58,595 nt of DNA, taken from a virus. The stretch covers positions 1 through 58,595 of IMG/VR virus record IMGVR_UViG_3300042691_004430; one strand, written 5' to 3'. The notes beneath the pieces were generated by a model. The model worked only from the letters and a program-made list of their open reading frames with translations. It did no database searches and was not told where the DNA came from. Below, in pieces: positions 15,316 through 24,075 of this stretch. Made by a program: the position numbers and the translations under genes. Each line of letters starts with the position of its first letter. Positions within the stretch are counted from its first letter, which is position 1.

Positions 15316-16772
15316 TTCTTTTTAGCTCTTCCTGATTTCATATTGGCACACCAGTGGTACATCTTTCCACGTTCGCCGCCAGAATTCTTTGCACGTTTGC
15401 GTAATGCTGTTACACTGCCACTGCAACTAGCACCGGCACGTTTTACTCTACCAGGACGGCTTTTGCCTTTTATTTTACCATCTGCAAAGTTTTCGTTATA
15501 TGCTTTGTCGGCGGCTGCTTTTGCACTTGCACCATCTGGGTGGCGTGGATTAATACTAACAACATCACCATTCATAAGGTCGCTTACACTAGCACTCTTT
15601 CCTACTTTGTCCAACAGTTGATGCAGTTTATCATTTGGGTCGTAGCCATTGGTTTCATATCCCATTTTGCCACGTACTTCTGTTCTTTTGCCTGTGTTTT
15701 TATCTAAAATATGCAATATTAACATATTGGCACGTTTGTCACGTTCCAGTTGTAACAAATAATTTTTGCTATCAGCAACATTTTCGTTTATATCTACGTC
15801 GGCACTTTTAAAAAATTCTGGATATTTTTTGTTGAACATTCGCATAATGATGCCGGCTTTTGTGTGTGCTTGGTTTTCTTCGGAACTACCAGTTTTGCCG
15901 CTGTCTTGATTTAGATCACCATCTAGCGATTGTTTAAAATGTACAAGTTCGTGTGCAAACGTTCTTAGTATGTCAATAGGATGACGATCCTTAATACCTA
16001 GATATATAGCACGGTCATCGTTTACAAAACGTCCAAACGATGGATAGTCTTGATGATCTAGGTACGGTTCTAGTTTAATTTCGGGTAACTTATTGAGATC
16101 CAACACTTTTACAGCAATTGGAAGAAACTTCTCAACAGCCGACATTAAATCATTTTTTTTTAGATCCAATGACTGATTTTCACTAACGGACTGGCTGATC
16201 CCCATTGCACTGCGAACAGCATCATACATCTGTTGAGCAAGTTTAGGATTTGGTACACCTTGTGTAAATGAATCAAAGTCGCCTGTTGCTGCTGCCGCTC
16301 GCATTTTACTAGCACTCATGCCTTCTGCACCATCGGCGTCAGGATCTCTTTCGCCAGCACTTACAACTGTAATGCTATCAAACTGAAATGGTACTTTTCC
16401 GCTCTTGTCTGGTTTTCCATTGTAGGTGTCGAACAGTTTCTGAAAACCATCTACTCTGTCGCTGCCTGCAACAAACACAACATCAGTGTAACCTAAACTT
16501 TGAATATATTCTAGTGCAACAACAGGTGTGTTAATGCCCTCACGACCGATTTCTATACCAGGAAAGAATGCCTTAGCAAACTTTAATTTTGTACCAAAGT
16601 CAAGTGGATCTTTTTTTTTATCTTGACTGTGACTTAAAAAAAGAAAATGATCGCCGGGTATGCTTTTGATTTTATCAACTAATTTAGCATGACCGATAGT
16701 TGGAGGATTCATTCTGCCAAATGCGAGAACTGCAACTTTACTACTTTGTTCAAACAGTTCTCTCAGTAGCAT
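15312..16772 (-). CDS. Three-part fusion: nucleotidyltransferase, HExxH region, basic C-terminal domain
   Basis: A 486-residue protein. The N-terminus MLLRELFEQ carries the LFE tag. Residues of about 12-190 form a cytidylyltransferase-like domain: FGRMNPPTIGHAKLV (HxGH-type motif) and GMSASKMRAAAATGD (SxxKxR). Residues near 265-285 contain ILRTFAHELVHFKQ, an HExxH-type zinc-peptidase motif. The last 50 residues (KSRPGRVKRAGASCSG, MYHWCANMKSGRAKKK) match a small conserved basic domain I recall from marine phage proteins. Nucleotidyltransferases of this NadM/RfaE-like type are frequent in T4-like phages, but joining one to a peptidase motif is unusual. Its ATG overlaps the upstream stop. Confidence 0.7.
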   Translation of the reverse strand: MLLRELFEQSSKVAVLAFGRMNPPTIGHAKLVDKIKSIPGDHFLFLSHSQDKKKDPLDFGTKLKFAKAFFPGIEIGREGINTPVVALEYIQSLGYTDVVFVAGSDRVDGFQKLFDTYNGKPDKSGKVPFQFDSITVVSAGERDPDADGAEGMSASKMRAAAATGDFDSFTQGVPNPKLAQQMYDAVRSAMGISQSVSENQSLDLKKNDLMSAVEKFLPIAVKVLDLNKLPEIKLEPYLDHQDYPSFGRFVNDDRAIYLGIKDRHPIDILRTFAHELVHFKQSLDGDLNQDSGKTGSSEENQAHTKAGIIMRMFNKKYPEFFKSADVDINENVADSKNYLLQLERDKRANMLILHILDKNTGKRTEVRGKMGYETNGYDPNDKLHQLLDKVGKSASVSDLMNGDVVSINPRHPDGASAKAAADKAYNENFADGKIKGKSRPGRVKRAGASCSGSVTALRKRAKNSGGERGKMYHWCANMKSGRAKKK

Positions 16773-17107
16773 TAGTATTCTCCTTTTTTAAAGTTCTCAA
16801 CTTCTGCTTCTAAAATTCTATTGATAATTTCAATTTTATCGTTATCGGCCAACAAGTCTTCCGGACGCTTTTTAATATTAAACTTTTTAACATACTTTTT
16901 AACAGCCGCATCAATAATCGGGATCATTTCTTTCTTAGAAAACTTACCACCGTTCTTAACTGCTTCTTGTACATTTAACATCATAGGATACATATGTCTT
17001 CTATAAAATGCAGGATCGTTACGCATAAAGACCATAAGGTCTTCGACCAAATCCCACGGAAGATTTTCGTTCATATCCATATTTGAAAAATCTGTTACTT
17101 TTACCAT
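16772..17107 (-). CDS. Conserved marine phage hypothetical protein
   Basis: A 111-residue helical protein that starts MVKVTDFSNMDMNENLPWDL. It has a DLVEDLMVFMRNDPAFYRRHMYP segment that recurs in related marine phages as far as I remember, and a C-terminal acidic helix (INRILEAEVENF). It sits between two head/cargo-type genes, overlapping both. Role unknown; possibly structural. Confidence 0.6.
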   Translation of the reverse strand: MVKVTDFSNMDMNENLPWDLVEDLMVFMRNDPAFYRRHMYPMMLNVQEAVKNGGKFSKKEMIPIIDAAVKKYVKKFNIKKRPEDLLADNDKIEIINRILEAEVENFKKGEY

Positions 17108-17664
17108 TTTCTACACGACCAATATCTTGCTTTTGTTCTAGGACCTGGGTTATCACAATTGTGTCTTGCTCTAAAACTACGACGACGAGCAGGATTTGAT
17201 TTTTTAATTTTCATATTCGGATCGCCAAAGTTTACCTTTTTAATATTTCCTGTACCTGGGTTCTTAACATAAACCTTGAACTTTTTAACATCGCCACGCA
17301 TGGGCTTGCCAAGCGGTACTTTACGTCCTTGATATTCTGCTTCATCTAGTACATCATCTTCGTTGAACCACATAACACCGTAGGCTTCGTAAAAGTCGTC
17401 GCCATCGTATGTTTCTTCTTCAACTACGTCACCTTCGGTTGAGATCTCAATATCAAAGTCTTCGAATCCCTGTTCAAACATATAATTTGCTAAACGATTA
17501 GCATATTCGTCTGATTCTTCTTCACTCAATTGTCGAGGCAACGGTATTTCGTAAACAGTAGTATCCTGACTGCTTTCATAAATTTCGTGACTGGGGAAAA
17601 TACTTTCATCTAACTTTTTAGATGTTTGTTGCTTTTCCATAATTATTCTTACAAAATGTTCCAT
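17101..17664 (-). CDS. Protein with C-terminal DUF5872-like Arg/Cys-rich domain
   Basis: A 187-residue protein. The N-terminal two thirds are very acidic (SEEESDEYANRLANYM, EEETYDGDDF). The C-terminal 65 residues are basic and conserved: GDVKKFKVYVKNPGTG, VNFGDPNMKIKKSNPARR, SFRARHNCDNPGPRTKARYW, SCRKW. I recognise this as the DUF5872-type domain found in marine phage proteins, with conserved Cys and His. An LDESIFPSHE segment near residue 18 precedes it. GAGG five bases before the ATG supports the start. Its location suggests a virion component. Confidence 0.65.
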   Translation of the reverse strand: MEHFVRIIMEKQQTSKKLDESIFPSHEIYESSQDTTVYEIPLPRQLSEEESDEYANRLANYMFEQGFEDFDIEISTEGDVVEEETYDGDDFYEAYGVMWFNEDDVLDEAEYQGRKVPLGKPMRGDVKKFKVYVKNPGTGNIKKVNFGDPNMKIKKSNPARRRSFRARHNCDNPGPRTKARYWSCRKW

Positions 17665-17671
17665 GTTTACC

Positions 17672-18019
17672 TCAGTGATTTAGTGTGATGCTGTTTATAC
17701 TACCTTGAGTCCAAGAAGCAGTTGCTCGTACCCAAACATAATTTCCTATAAAATTCTTAATAGTTGTACTGGTTGTTGACCCAACCGCAGTGTATTCTGT
17801 AGTGGGTACTGTAAACCAGTCTGTTTCTACAGGTGATACTGCTAGTGTTGCTTGCATCTTAACAGTACCTATAAACCCTGCTACTGAATATTGAACAGTA
17901 TGGTAACCATCTGTTTTACCGTAATAGCCGTCGGCCTTGTATTGTTCGCCGGTAACAGACTTGGTACCTGTACCGGAATATGCTTGATTTGATAAAATTG
18001 TTTCACTTGTAGACGACAT
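17672..18019 (-). CDS. Beta-rich probable virion structural protein
   Basis: A 115-residue protein starting MSSTSETILSNQAYSG. It is rich in Ser, Thr, Gly and aromatic residues with alternating strands (YHTVQYSVAGFIGTVKMQAT, FIGNYVWVRATASW), typical of small tail or decoration proteins. I took the first ATG rather than an in-frame TTG five codons earlier that lies inside the upstream gene. A late-promoter-like TGATAAATA lies six bases before the start, fitting structural expression. Confidence 0.65.
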   Translation of the reverse strand: MSSTSETILSNQAYSGTGTKSVTGEQYKADGYYGKTDGYHTVQYSVAGFIGTVKMQATLAVSPVETDWFTVPTTEYTAVGSTTSTTIKNFIGNYVWVRATASWTQGSINSITLNH

Positions 18020-18023
18020 ATAA

Positions 18024-18725
18024 CTATTTATCAATGTTTGCTTTATAGATTAACTTATCTATTCTGGTGATATTATCACCAACAATCATTTGCACCAGCA
18101 TTACTACATGTTCATTACGTACATACATGTAAGTTCCTTGAATCCAGCGATATTCGTTTTCGTGATGATCTAATGCAACTTTGCCAATTGAAACATTTTT
18201 AGAATTTTTCTTAATCCAGTCGGCTAATATCTTACTGCCCGGTTTCTTTCCAAATGTCAATTTCCAAGGAAACTTTGGTTCTTGATTTACTAAGATAACA
18301 TTTTGATTGTTGGTTAGAAAGTCAATTGCTGACTCAGAAGGTTCCCATATTTCGACGTTAACAGAAAGTTTTGATGATACTTTTTTTAATAAGTCGTGGT
18401 CGTTTGTGTAAATTATAAGTGTACGACTTTCACAACGAATCATATATTCGCCGGCATTTTTTAAACACTTGTATATGTGATAGGCTTCATCAACTTCGTG
18501 TGAATGTATAACTGTGGCTTTAGAAAATCTATTTCTAAGAGTTAAAATTTCATTGGATTTATTACGCTGAACAAATTCTTTTAAACGTTGTTCAGCGTAA
18601 GACAATTTACCATTACGTTGTAAATCTGTACGGAAAATACTTGTAAGTGTATTTGTAGTTTTTAACTTATACAAATATTTCCCGTAATGCAATCGCTTTG
18701 CTTCATGCAGTTTCAGATTGCTCAT
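18024..18725 (-). CDS. Hypothetical protein downstream of clpA
   Basis: A 233-residue protein starting MSNLKLHEAKRLHYGKYLYK; this ATG lies within the last codons of clpA. It is basic in the first 60 residues, then alternates strands and helices (TLIIYTNDHDLLKKVSSKL, NVILVNQEPKFPWKL). Related frames occur in other marine T4-likes, without a known role. I cannot place it in a family. Confidence 0.6.
   Translation of the reverse strand: MSNLKLHEAKRLHYGKYLYKLKTTNTLTSIFRTDLQRNGKLSYAEQRLKEFVQRNKSNEILTLRNRFSKATVIHSHEVDEAYHIYKCLKNAGEYMIRCESRTLIIYTNDHDLLKKVSSKLSVNVEIWEPSESAIDFLTNNQNVILVNQEPKFPWKLTFGKKPGSKILADWIKKNSKNVSIGKVALDHHENEYRWIQGTYMYVRNEHVVMLVQMIVGDNITRIDKLIYKANIDK
18025..18033 (-). promoter_or_regulatory. 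T4 late-type promoter element
   Basis: Minus-strand TGATAAATA over the last codons of the preceding gene, six bases upstream of the beta-rich structural gene at 18019. It is close to the late consensus TATAAATA and in a position that would give a very short leader. Confidence 0.4.
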
Positions 18726-20952
18726 GTGTTTCAACTACTAATTTAATCTCGTTATCATTGATATCGATATGTACTTCGCCGCCATCTTTTAGGCTTCCAA
18801 ACAACATAAGCCTTGAAAGAGGACGTTTAATATCTTTGTCAATCACACGTTGTAGCGGTCTTGCACCCATTTTAGGATCAAAGCCTTTGTCAACCAAGTA
18901 ATCCAGTGCTTCGTCACTAACCGTAATTTTAACATTCTTGTCTTTGACTTGATCCATGAGTTCTTTCAAGAACTTTCCTACAATTTTCATCATAACAGGC
19001 TTGCTAAGTTTTGAGAATGTAATTACACCATCGAGACGATTTCTAAATTCCGGACTGAAGTACTTCTTTAGTTCGCCGTCTTCGTAATCTCTGTCAAGAC
19101 TTTGACTAAAACCAATAGTATTTTTCTCTGCTTCTTTAGCACCAAGGTTAGTGGTTAGGATAAGAACGCAGTTACGAGCATCTGCTTCTTTGCCGTTGGA
19201 CCCTGTGATTTTACCATTGTCCATCAACTGTAGAAGCACTGCACTAACATCAGGATGTGCTTTTTCAATTTCGTCTAGCAACAGTACACAGTTAGGATTC
19301 TCTTGTAGTTTGATGATGAGTTGTCCTGCATCATCTTCAAATCCAACGTAGCCCGGAGGTGCACCGATAAACTTTGCAATACTGTGCTTTTCTTGGTATT
19401 CACTCATATCAAAACGAATTAGTTTAACACCAAGGTGATGTGCAAGTTGTTTTGCTGTTTCAGTTTTACCAGTACCTGTTGGCCCCATAAACACAAACGA
19501 ACCGATTGGTTTGTTTTCAGGTTTAAGTCCTGCTTGAGCAACAAGAATTTTGTCAACAATACTTTCAATTGCACTGTCTTGACCATAAACACTTGATTTT
19601 AGATTTGTTTCTAGATTGACAAGATTTTCTGTTTCGCGTTCGGCAATTTGATCTTCGGGAATCTTTACAAGTTTAGCAAGTTCGTACTGAATATTTTCAG
19701 CAGTTACAACCTTGTTGTCAACTTGATCCAGCACTTTGAATCTGCTACATGCAACGTCAATGAGATCGATTGCTTTATCAGGAAGTTTTTTATCTGCTTG
19801 ATACTTGACTGAAAGTTTAACAGCGGCTTCGATTGCATCATCAGTGATTACTACACTATGATAATCCTCATAGTACTTGCGAATACCATCAAGAATTTTA
19901 ACAGACATTTCTGGTGTAGGTTCATCAACATTTACACGCTGGAAACGACGCATAAGTGCGCGATCTTTTTCAAAATACTTGCGATACTCTTCCCAAGTAG
20001 TGCTTGCAACAACCTTAACGTTGCCTTTTGATAGGGCAGGTTTGAGCATGTTTGCAAGATCGTTAGCACTGTTTCCACTGCCAGCGCCTGCACCACTGAT
20101 CATGTGTGCTTCATCAATAAACATAATGGTCTTGCCCTTTGTTTGTAGGGCTTGAAGAACAAGTTTAAAGCGTTCTTCAAAGTCGCCGCGGTACTTACTG
20201 CCGGCAAGCATACTACCAATGTCCAGTGCATAAACATTATAGTCTTGTAAAAACTTTGGTACTTGTTTGTTAACAATTTTCCAAGCAAGACCTTCTGCAA
20301 TTGCAGTTTTACCTACACCAGGATCGCCAACCATTAGTACGTTTGACTTGGTTCTACGTCCAAGTGCAAGAGCAACTTGTTCTACTTCTTCTTCACGTCC
20401 AATAACAGGATCAATCTTGTTTTTCTTTACTTCGCTGTTCAAGTCTGTGGTAAAGGAACGAAGTGCCTTGTTAGCAACGCCTTGATTTTCCTGTTGTTCT
20501 TCTTCGTCAACCATGCTATCAAATTCAGTACTCATGTAAGTAACAAATTTGTCTTTTGAGATACCGGCTTGTTGTGTTACAAAGTATGCATACGAACGTT
20601 TTTCGTTTAGAATACTAACAAATACGTCACCAACGTCAATGTTATTACGTCCATTAAACAATACCTGTGTAAATGCTCTATTCAATACACGTTCAACAGT
20701 TTGTGTCTTTTTAGGCTTGTACCTTGTGCCTTCGATCTTAATCTCATCTAGTTTTGTCTTGAGATAGTTTTCAAGATTCTTTTTCATTAGTTCAGGGTCG
20801 GCACCAAACCCAATAATAACTTTTTCAAAGTGTTCTTCACACAGTATTGCATACAAAAGATGCTCAAGTGTAATGTACTCATGCTGTAGTTTTTTAGCAT
20901 CGTTCATTGCTTTGTCAAAAACAACTTGTAGTACTTGGCTAGGTTCAACCAT
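18703..20952 (-). CDS. clpA: Clp protease ATPase subunit (ClpA/ClpC-like)
   Basis: A 749-residue AAA+ unfoldase with the full ClpA layout: an N-terminal repeat domain (LEHLLYAILCEEHFEKVI), a first ATPase domain with GDPGVGKTAIAEGLA and IMFIDEAHMISGAG, and a second with GPTGTGKTETAKQLA and VLLLDEIEKAHPDV. The segment NTIGFSQS contains an IGF tripeptide at the position of the ClpP-binding loop of ClpA. No long middle coiled coil of the ClpB type is present, so this is not a disaggregase. With the phage ClpP at about 52.9 kb it could form a complete protease. Confidence 0.92.
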   Translation of the reverse strand: MVEPSQVLQVVFDKAMNDAKKLQHEYITLEHLLYAILCEEHFEKVIIGFGADPELMKKNLENYLKTKLDEIKIEGTRYKPKKTQTVERVLNRAFTQVLFNGRNNIDVGDVFVSILNEKRSYAYFVTQQAGISKDKFVTYMSTEFDSMVDEEEQQENQGVANKALRSFTTDLNSEVKKNKIDPVIGREEEVEQVALALGRRTKSNVLMVGDPGVGKTAIAEGLAWKIVNKQVPKFLQDYNVYALDIGSMLAGSKYRGDFEERFKLVLQALQTKGKTIMFIDEAHMISGAGAGSGNSANDLANMLKPALSKGNVKVVASTTWEEYRKYFEKDRALMRRFQRVNVDEPTPEMSVKILDGIRKYYEDYHSVVITDDAIEAAVKLSVKYQADKKLPDKAIDLIDVACSRFKVLDQVDNKVVTAENIQYELAKLVKIPEDQIAERETENLVNLETNLKSSVYGQDSAIESIVDKILVAQAGLKPENKPIGSFVFMGPTGTGKTETAKQLAHHLGVKLIRFDMSEYQEKHSIAKFIGAPPGYVGFEDDAGQLIIKLQENPNCVLLLDEIEKAHPDVSAVLLQLMDNGKITGSNGKEADARNCVLILTTNLGAKEAEKNTIGFSQSLDRDYEDGELKKYFSPEFRNRLDGVITFSKLSKPVMMKIVGKFLKELMDQVKDKNVKITVSDEALDYLVDKGFDPKMGARPLQRVIDKDIKRPLSRLMLFGSLKDGGEVHIDINDNEIKLVVETHEQSETA

Positions 20953-21463
20953 TTTTAATCCTTTTGATTCTGCGCTTTTCGGCCATTTTATATTTTAGTT
21001 TACTAACTCTGTCGATGTACTGAATACCATGTAAATGATCGTATTCATGTAAGAATATACGTGCATCTATATCATCAAACTTTGTTTCTACATGTATAAC
21101 ATTTTTAAAGTCACTTGTCAAGGTATCAAATTCAACAATGCAACTAATTGGACGTTTTACTTTTAAAAACAGCCCAGGATGACTTAAACAGCCTTCGGGT
21201 CCTTCTTCAGTTTCTTTGCTTAATCCTTTAATAACAGGATTCATCACAACAGTTATCTCACCGTATTGTCTATTTAACACAGGTTTCATAACAAAAATCT
21301 GATACGGTACTCCTACTTGATTAGCACTTAACCCTAGACCGCCTTCTTTAACCACAAGGTCGATCATATCTAATGCAATCGGTGCAGGATGCAGTTGATT
21401 AAACGGCCAAGTTTGCGTTGGCGTTTCTAGCATAACATTAGGTGCTAGTATTAATTGCATCAT
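20945..21463 (-). CDS. def: Peptide deformylase
   Basis: A 172-residue deformylase with all three motifs: [10 protein letters not shown] (motif I, GxGLxAxQ), EGCLSHPG (motif II, Cys metal ligand) and LHEYDHLHG (motif III, HExxH with Tyr in place of the usual Cys or other central residue). It removes the formyl group from nascent peptides. Marine phages often carry one, and in cyanophages it is thought to help maturation of fast-turnover proteins. It overlaps both dnaJ and clpA, forming a protein-quality operon. Confidence 0.92.
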   Translation of the reverse strand: MMQLILAPNVMLETPTQTWPFNQLHPAPIALDMIDLVVKEGGLGLSANQVGVPYQIFVMKPVLNRQYGEITVVMNPVIKGLSKETEEGPEGCLSHPGLFLKVKRPISCIVEFDTLTSDFKNVIHVETKFDDIDARIFLHEYDHLHGIQYIDRVSKLKYKMAEKRRIKRIKNG

Positions 21464-22244
21464 TTATAACTTTTATCCTTTCGATTATGATATCGTCTGA
21501 TATCTTTGGAACAAAACCTTTTACTGTTAGATAAAGATGGCCAGTTATTCCTTTAGCAGGGTCTATTAAACCGTATCCTGCAATAGAAAAAACAGTTCCA
21601 GGTTGAGTTCCTTTAGGTATTTTAACATTTATTTCGTTGCCAGTCAATGACTTAATAACAACGCTTGTTCCTAAAATAAGATCAAAAACACTAACTTCTT
21701 TTGTGCATTTTAGATTCTTACCATCTCTTTCAAACACTGAATGTTTCTTTACTCTAACAAGAACAATTAAATCACCTCTAGGTATTGAAGCGATACTGTT
21801 GTCGCCTAGACCTTTAAAACGTATGGCTTCGCCGTCTTGTATACCAGCATGTATTTTAATTGTAGCAATAGTACTTTGTCCATTAAACAAATTGTAATTT
21901 GCAATTAAATCTTTGCCAGTAACTACTTCTTCTAAGTCTAGCGTAATTGCTATTTTAATATCTCGATTTTTTCTAACATTAGGATATCCACGCATAGTTC
22001 CAAAGAATGCATTTAATATGTCATCCATGTTTGTTGAATTGAAGTTGTATTCCTGTTTAGGTTGATCATACTCTGCACGTTTTGTAGTATCTTTTAACGT
22101 TTCGTATGCTTCGTTTATTTCAGCAAAACGTATGGTATCACCACCCCTGTCAGGATGGTGTTCCATTGCTAATTTTCTATATGCTTTTTTTATTTCATCT
22201 TGTGTAGCAGTTTTTGAAACACCAAGTACTTTATAATAATCCAT
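21438..22244 (-). CDS. DnaJ-like cochaperone without zinc finger
   Basis: A 268-residue protein. The J domain occupies 1-62 with [22 protein letters not shown] and the HPD motif in [10 protein letters not shown]. The Gly/Cys-rich zinc-finger region is absent, so it is a CbpA-type (class II) J protein. The C-terminal substrate-binding domains are present ([31 protein letters not shown]). It is expected to stimulate host DnaK. Overlaps the deformylase gene. Confidence 0.88.
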   Translation of the reverse strand: MDYYKVLGVSKTATQDEIKKAYRKLAMEHHPDRGGDTIRFAEINEAYETLKDTTKRAEYDQPKQEYNFNSTNMDDILNAFFGTMRGYPNVRKNRDIKIAITLDLEEVVTGKDLIANYNLFNGQSTIATIKIHAGIQDGEAIRFKGLGDNSIASIPRGDLIVLVRVKKHSVFERDGKNLKCTKEVSVFDLILGTSVVIKSLTGNEINVKIPKGTQPGTVFSIAGYGLIDPAKGITGHLYLTVKGFVPKISDDIIIERIKVINDAINTST

Positions 22245-22278
22245 TGCTTATTATATATCGTCTATACGTATAGCGATA

Positions 22279-22749
22279 TTAGTTAAATGGATTTAATCTT
22301 TGCAATGCTGTTTCTTGTTGTTGTGTAGCGTTTGTTGCCTGTTCTGTTGCTGCCGCAATTTCTGCATTTGCAGCCTCTAAAGCACTATTACTATCTTTGT
22401 AATAGCCTTCGTATGCAATTATAATTGCCTGTTGCTGTTGAATAAATGCTCTTAAATCACTAAGGTTAAGGGCAAGTGCTTCATAGCCCTCATCAGTTAG
22501 TGCAAAGAACACAACAGGTTTTCCTTTTGCTTTTAATTTTTCAATTTGTGCTTGAAAGTTTTCTGGTGTTACTACATACCACTCAACATTTCTAGTTTGT
22601 ACTCTATCAACTCCGGGCAAAACCAGTTCTGGTTTTTCAACTGGTTTTGCCGATATTTGTATAGGTTGTGGTTTTGGAGCACCACAGGCACTAACGACGA
22701 ATAAGATCGTCGTAAAGCCAAGGACATTCACTATTGAACGAACGTGCAT
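22279..22749 (-). CDS. Outer-membrane spanin-like lipoprotein
   Basis: A 156-residue protein with a lipoprotein signal: a basic start, hydrophobic stretch LGFTTILFVVSA, then lipobox VSAC followed by GAPKPQPIQ. A C-terminal half rich in Gln and Ala (FIQQQQAIIIAYEGYYKDSN, then AATEQATNATQQQE) looks helical. It starts inside the i-spanin-like gene and follows the endolysin, so it fits the o-spanin of a two-component lysis system. I preferred the second Met because AAAGGA is nine bases upstream. It is larger than most o-spanins, so another lipoprotein role remains possible. Confidence 0.65.
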   Translation of the reverse strand: MHVRSIVNVLGFTTILFVVSACGAPKPQPIQISAKPVEKPELVLPGVDRVQTRNVEWYVVTPENFQAQIEKLKAKGKPVVFFALTDEGYEALALNLSDLRAFIQQQQAIIIAYEGYYKDSNSALEAANAEIAAATEQATNATQQQETALQRLNPFN

Positions 22750-23155
22750 CTTTTGCATTCCTTTCTTCTTCTGTTAATTCTGCCCCACTTAGTAGTTCGA
22801 AACATCTTCCTACTTTATTGCTTGCCCCGTTAATAATGCGTTCGACCAATGCAGGTTTTTCGTTGCCCAATACACCCAAGTCATGTTTAGCCAATCTGTT
22901 TGACAGTTCTCTATTTTGTTCTCGAATGGCTTGAAACTCTCGGTTGATACGAGTTATTTCTGCATTAGCCTTAGCAAAATCTTGTTGTAGTACATTTATA
23001 GTTTCTTCATTGGTTTGTACTGCTATTTCTAACTTAGCATTATTTTCAGTTAACGTAGCAATTCTAGACTGACTGTCTTTGTAATACCAAGCAAAAGCCC
23101 CTGCCATTGCTAGCATCAAGACTCCCATCATTGCCATACCTTTTAATCCTAACAT
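22691..23155 (-). CDS. Inner-membrane spanin-like protein
   Basis: A 154-residue protein starting MLGLKGMAMMGVLMLAMAGA. I chose this ATG because GGAG lies eight bases upstream; a longer frame extends 34 codons back into the endolysin gene. One N-terminal membrane segment (about 5-22) is followed by a periplasmic coiled coil (TLTENNAKLEIAVQTNEETI, INREFQAIREQNRELSNRL) and a Cys-containing tail. This is the layout of Rz-type i-spanins. Its 3' end overlaps the lipoprotein gene by about 60 bases, as in many spanin pairs. Confidence 0.7.
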   Translation of the reverse strand: MLGLKGMAMMGVLMLAMAGAFAWYYKDSQSRIATLTENNAKLEIAVQTNEETINVLQQDFAKANAEITRINREFQAIREQNRELSNRLAKHDLGVLGNEKPALVERIINGASNKVGRCFELLSGAELTEEERNAKDARSFNSECPWLYDDLIRR

Positions 23156-23184
23156 AGACGGTACTCCAATTTTAAAACCACTGG

Positions 23185-24075
23185 TTAGCCTAGTAACTTT
23201 GACAATGTCTTTGGCCCGGCCACTCCATCGGCTGTTAAGCCATTCTTTGTCTGCCATGCTTTTAATGCTGACTCTGTTCCAGGGCCAAATGAGCCGTCTG
23301 CTGTAACTCCAAGTGCTTTTTGCAATTTTGCTACTGAAGGGCCGCTTGATCCTTTTTTCAATGTTTCTGTAACGCTGGCTGATGCACCACCAGTACCACT
23401 TGATACGGAACTGGCTGATGGTGTAAAATTTCCACCAAGTACTTTCAATGCTTCTTCAAAACGTTCTTTACGATCAGCAAGGCCGATGTCACCACCGTTG
23501 ATGATTTTTGTCATCTTAACAATGTCTTTGGTGTCAGCAACTGCATTTAGTTTCTTTGCGTTCCAGAACCAGCAAGCACTCTCGATAGCACCTTTTTCAG
23601 TTGCAACATAATCAGCAGCCTGTTCTGCTGTCATGTTAACACTTTTACCAAAGTTGGTATAGTTCTCACGGCCAGTAAGTTGCTTTAGACCACGACCACG
23701 GAATCTCCATCCGTCGCCTTCTTTTACGTTGCCCATCTTGGAAGTTCTGAACTCGTCCATGTAAACATAGTTAGCAATCATCTCTGGGTTTTTAGCATAC
23801 TCTTTTGCGTTACGCTTGCCTGGACCAAAATAGCGAGGGAATATTTTTAACAGAGTTTCTTCTCTATAATTCAAATTCTCTTCGAGCATCTTGAAGTTAC
23901 CTGACTCGTGAGCACACTGAGCCATAAATCCTGCAACACGCTCGATTGTGTTAATTTCGTACTTAGGAAATATCTCTATCATTGCGGCATGCCACTTTTC
24001 GGCATCCGGATTTCCTTTTAAAATTTGTTTTACTTGTTCAACTGTAAATTTGAACTTTAAGTCTTCTGCGCCCAT
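23185..24075 (-). CDS. Endolysin: GH19-like lysozyme plus peptidoglycan-binding domain
   Basis: A 296-residue protein starting MGAEDLKFKFTVEQ, with AAGGAA upstream of this ATG. The catalytic domain has the GH19 chitinase-like features FMAQCAHESGNF (catalytic Glu) and DGWRFRGRGLKQLTGRENY, then ACWFWNAKKLNAVAD and KIINGGDIGLADR. The C-terminal 60 residues form a PG_binding_1 domain (GPSVAKLQKALGVTADGSFG, GLTADGVAGPKTLSKLLG), separated by a Ser/Gly linker. It degrades the cell wall at lysis. No signal peptide is seen, so a holin (not recognised here) is needed. Confidence 0.9.
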   Translation of the reverse strand: MGAEDLKFKFTVEQVKQILKGNPDAEKWHAAMIEIFPKYEINTIERVAGFMAQCAHESGNFKMLEENLNYREETLLKIFPRYFGPGKRNAKEYAKNPEMIANYVYMDEFRTSKMGNVKEGDGWRFRGRGLKQLTGRENYTNFGKSVNMTAEQAADYVATEKGAIESACWFWNAKKLNAVADTKDIVKMTKIINGGDIGLADRKERFEEALKVLGGNFTPSASSVSSGTGGASASVTETLKKGSSGPSVAKLQKALGVTADGSFGPGTESALKAWQTKNGLTADGVAGPKTLSKLLG

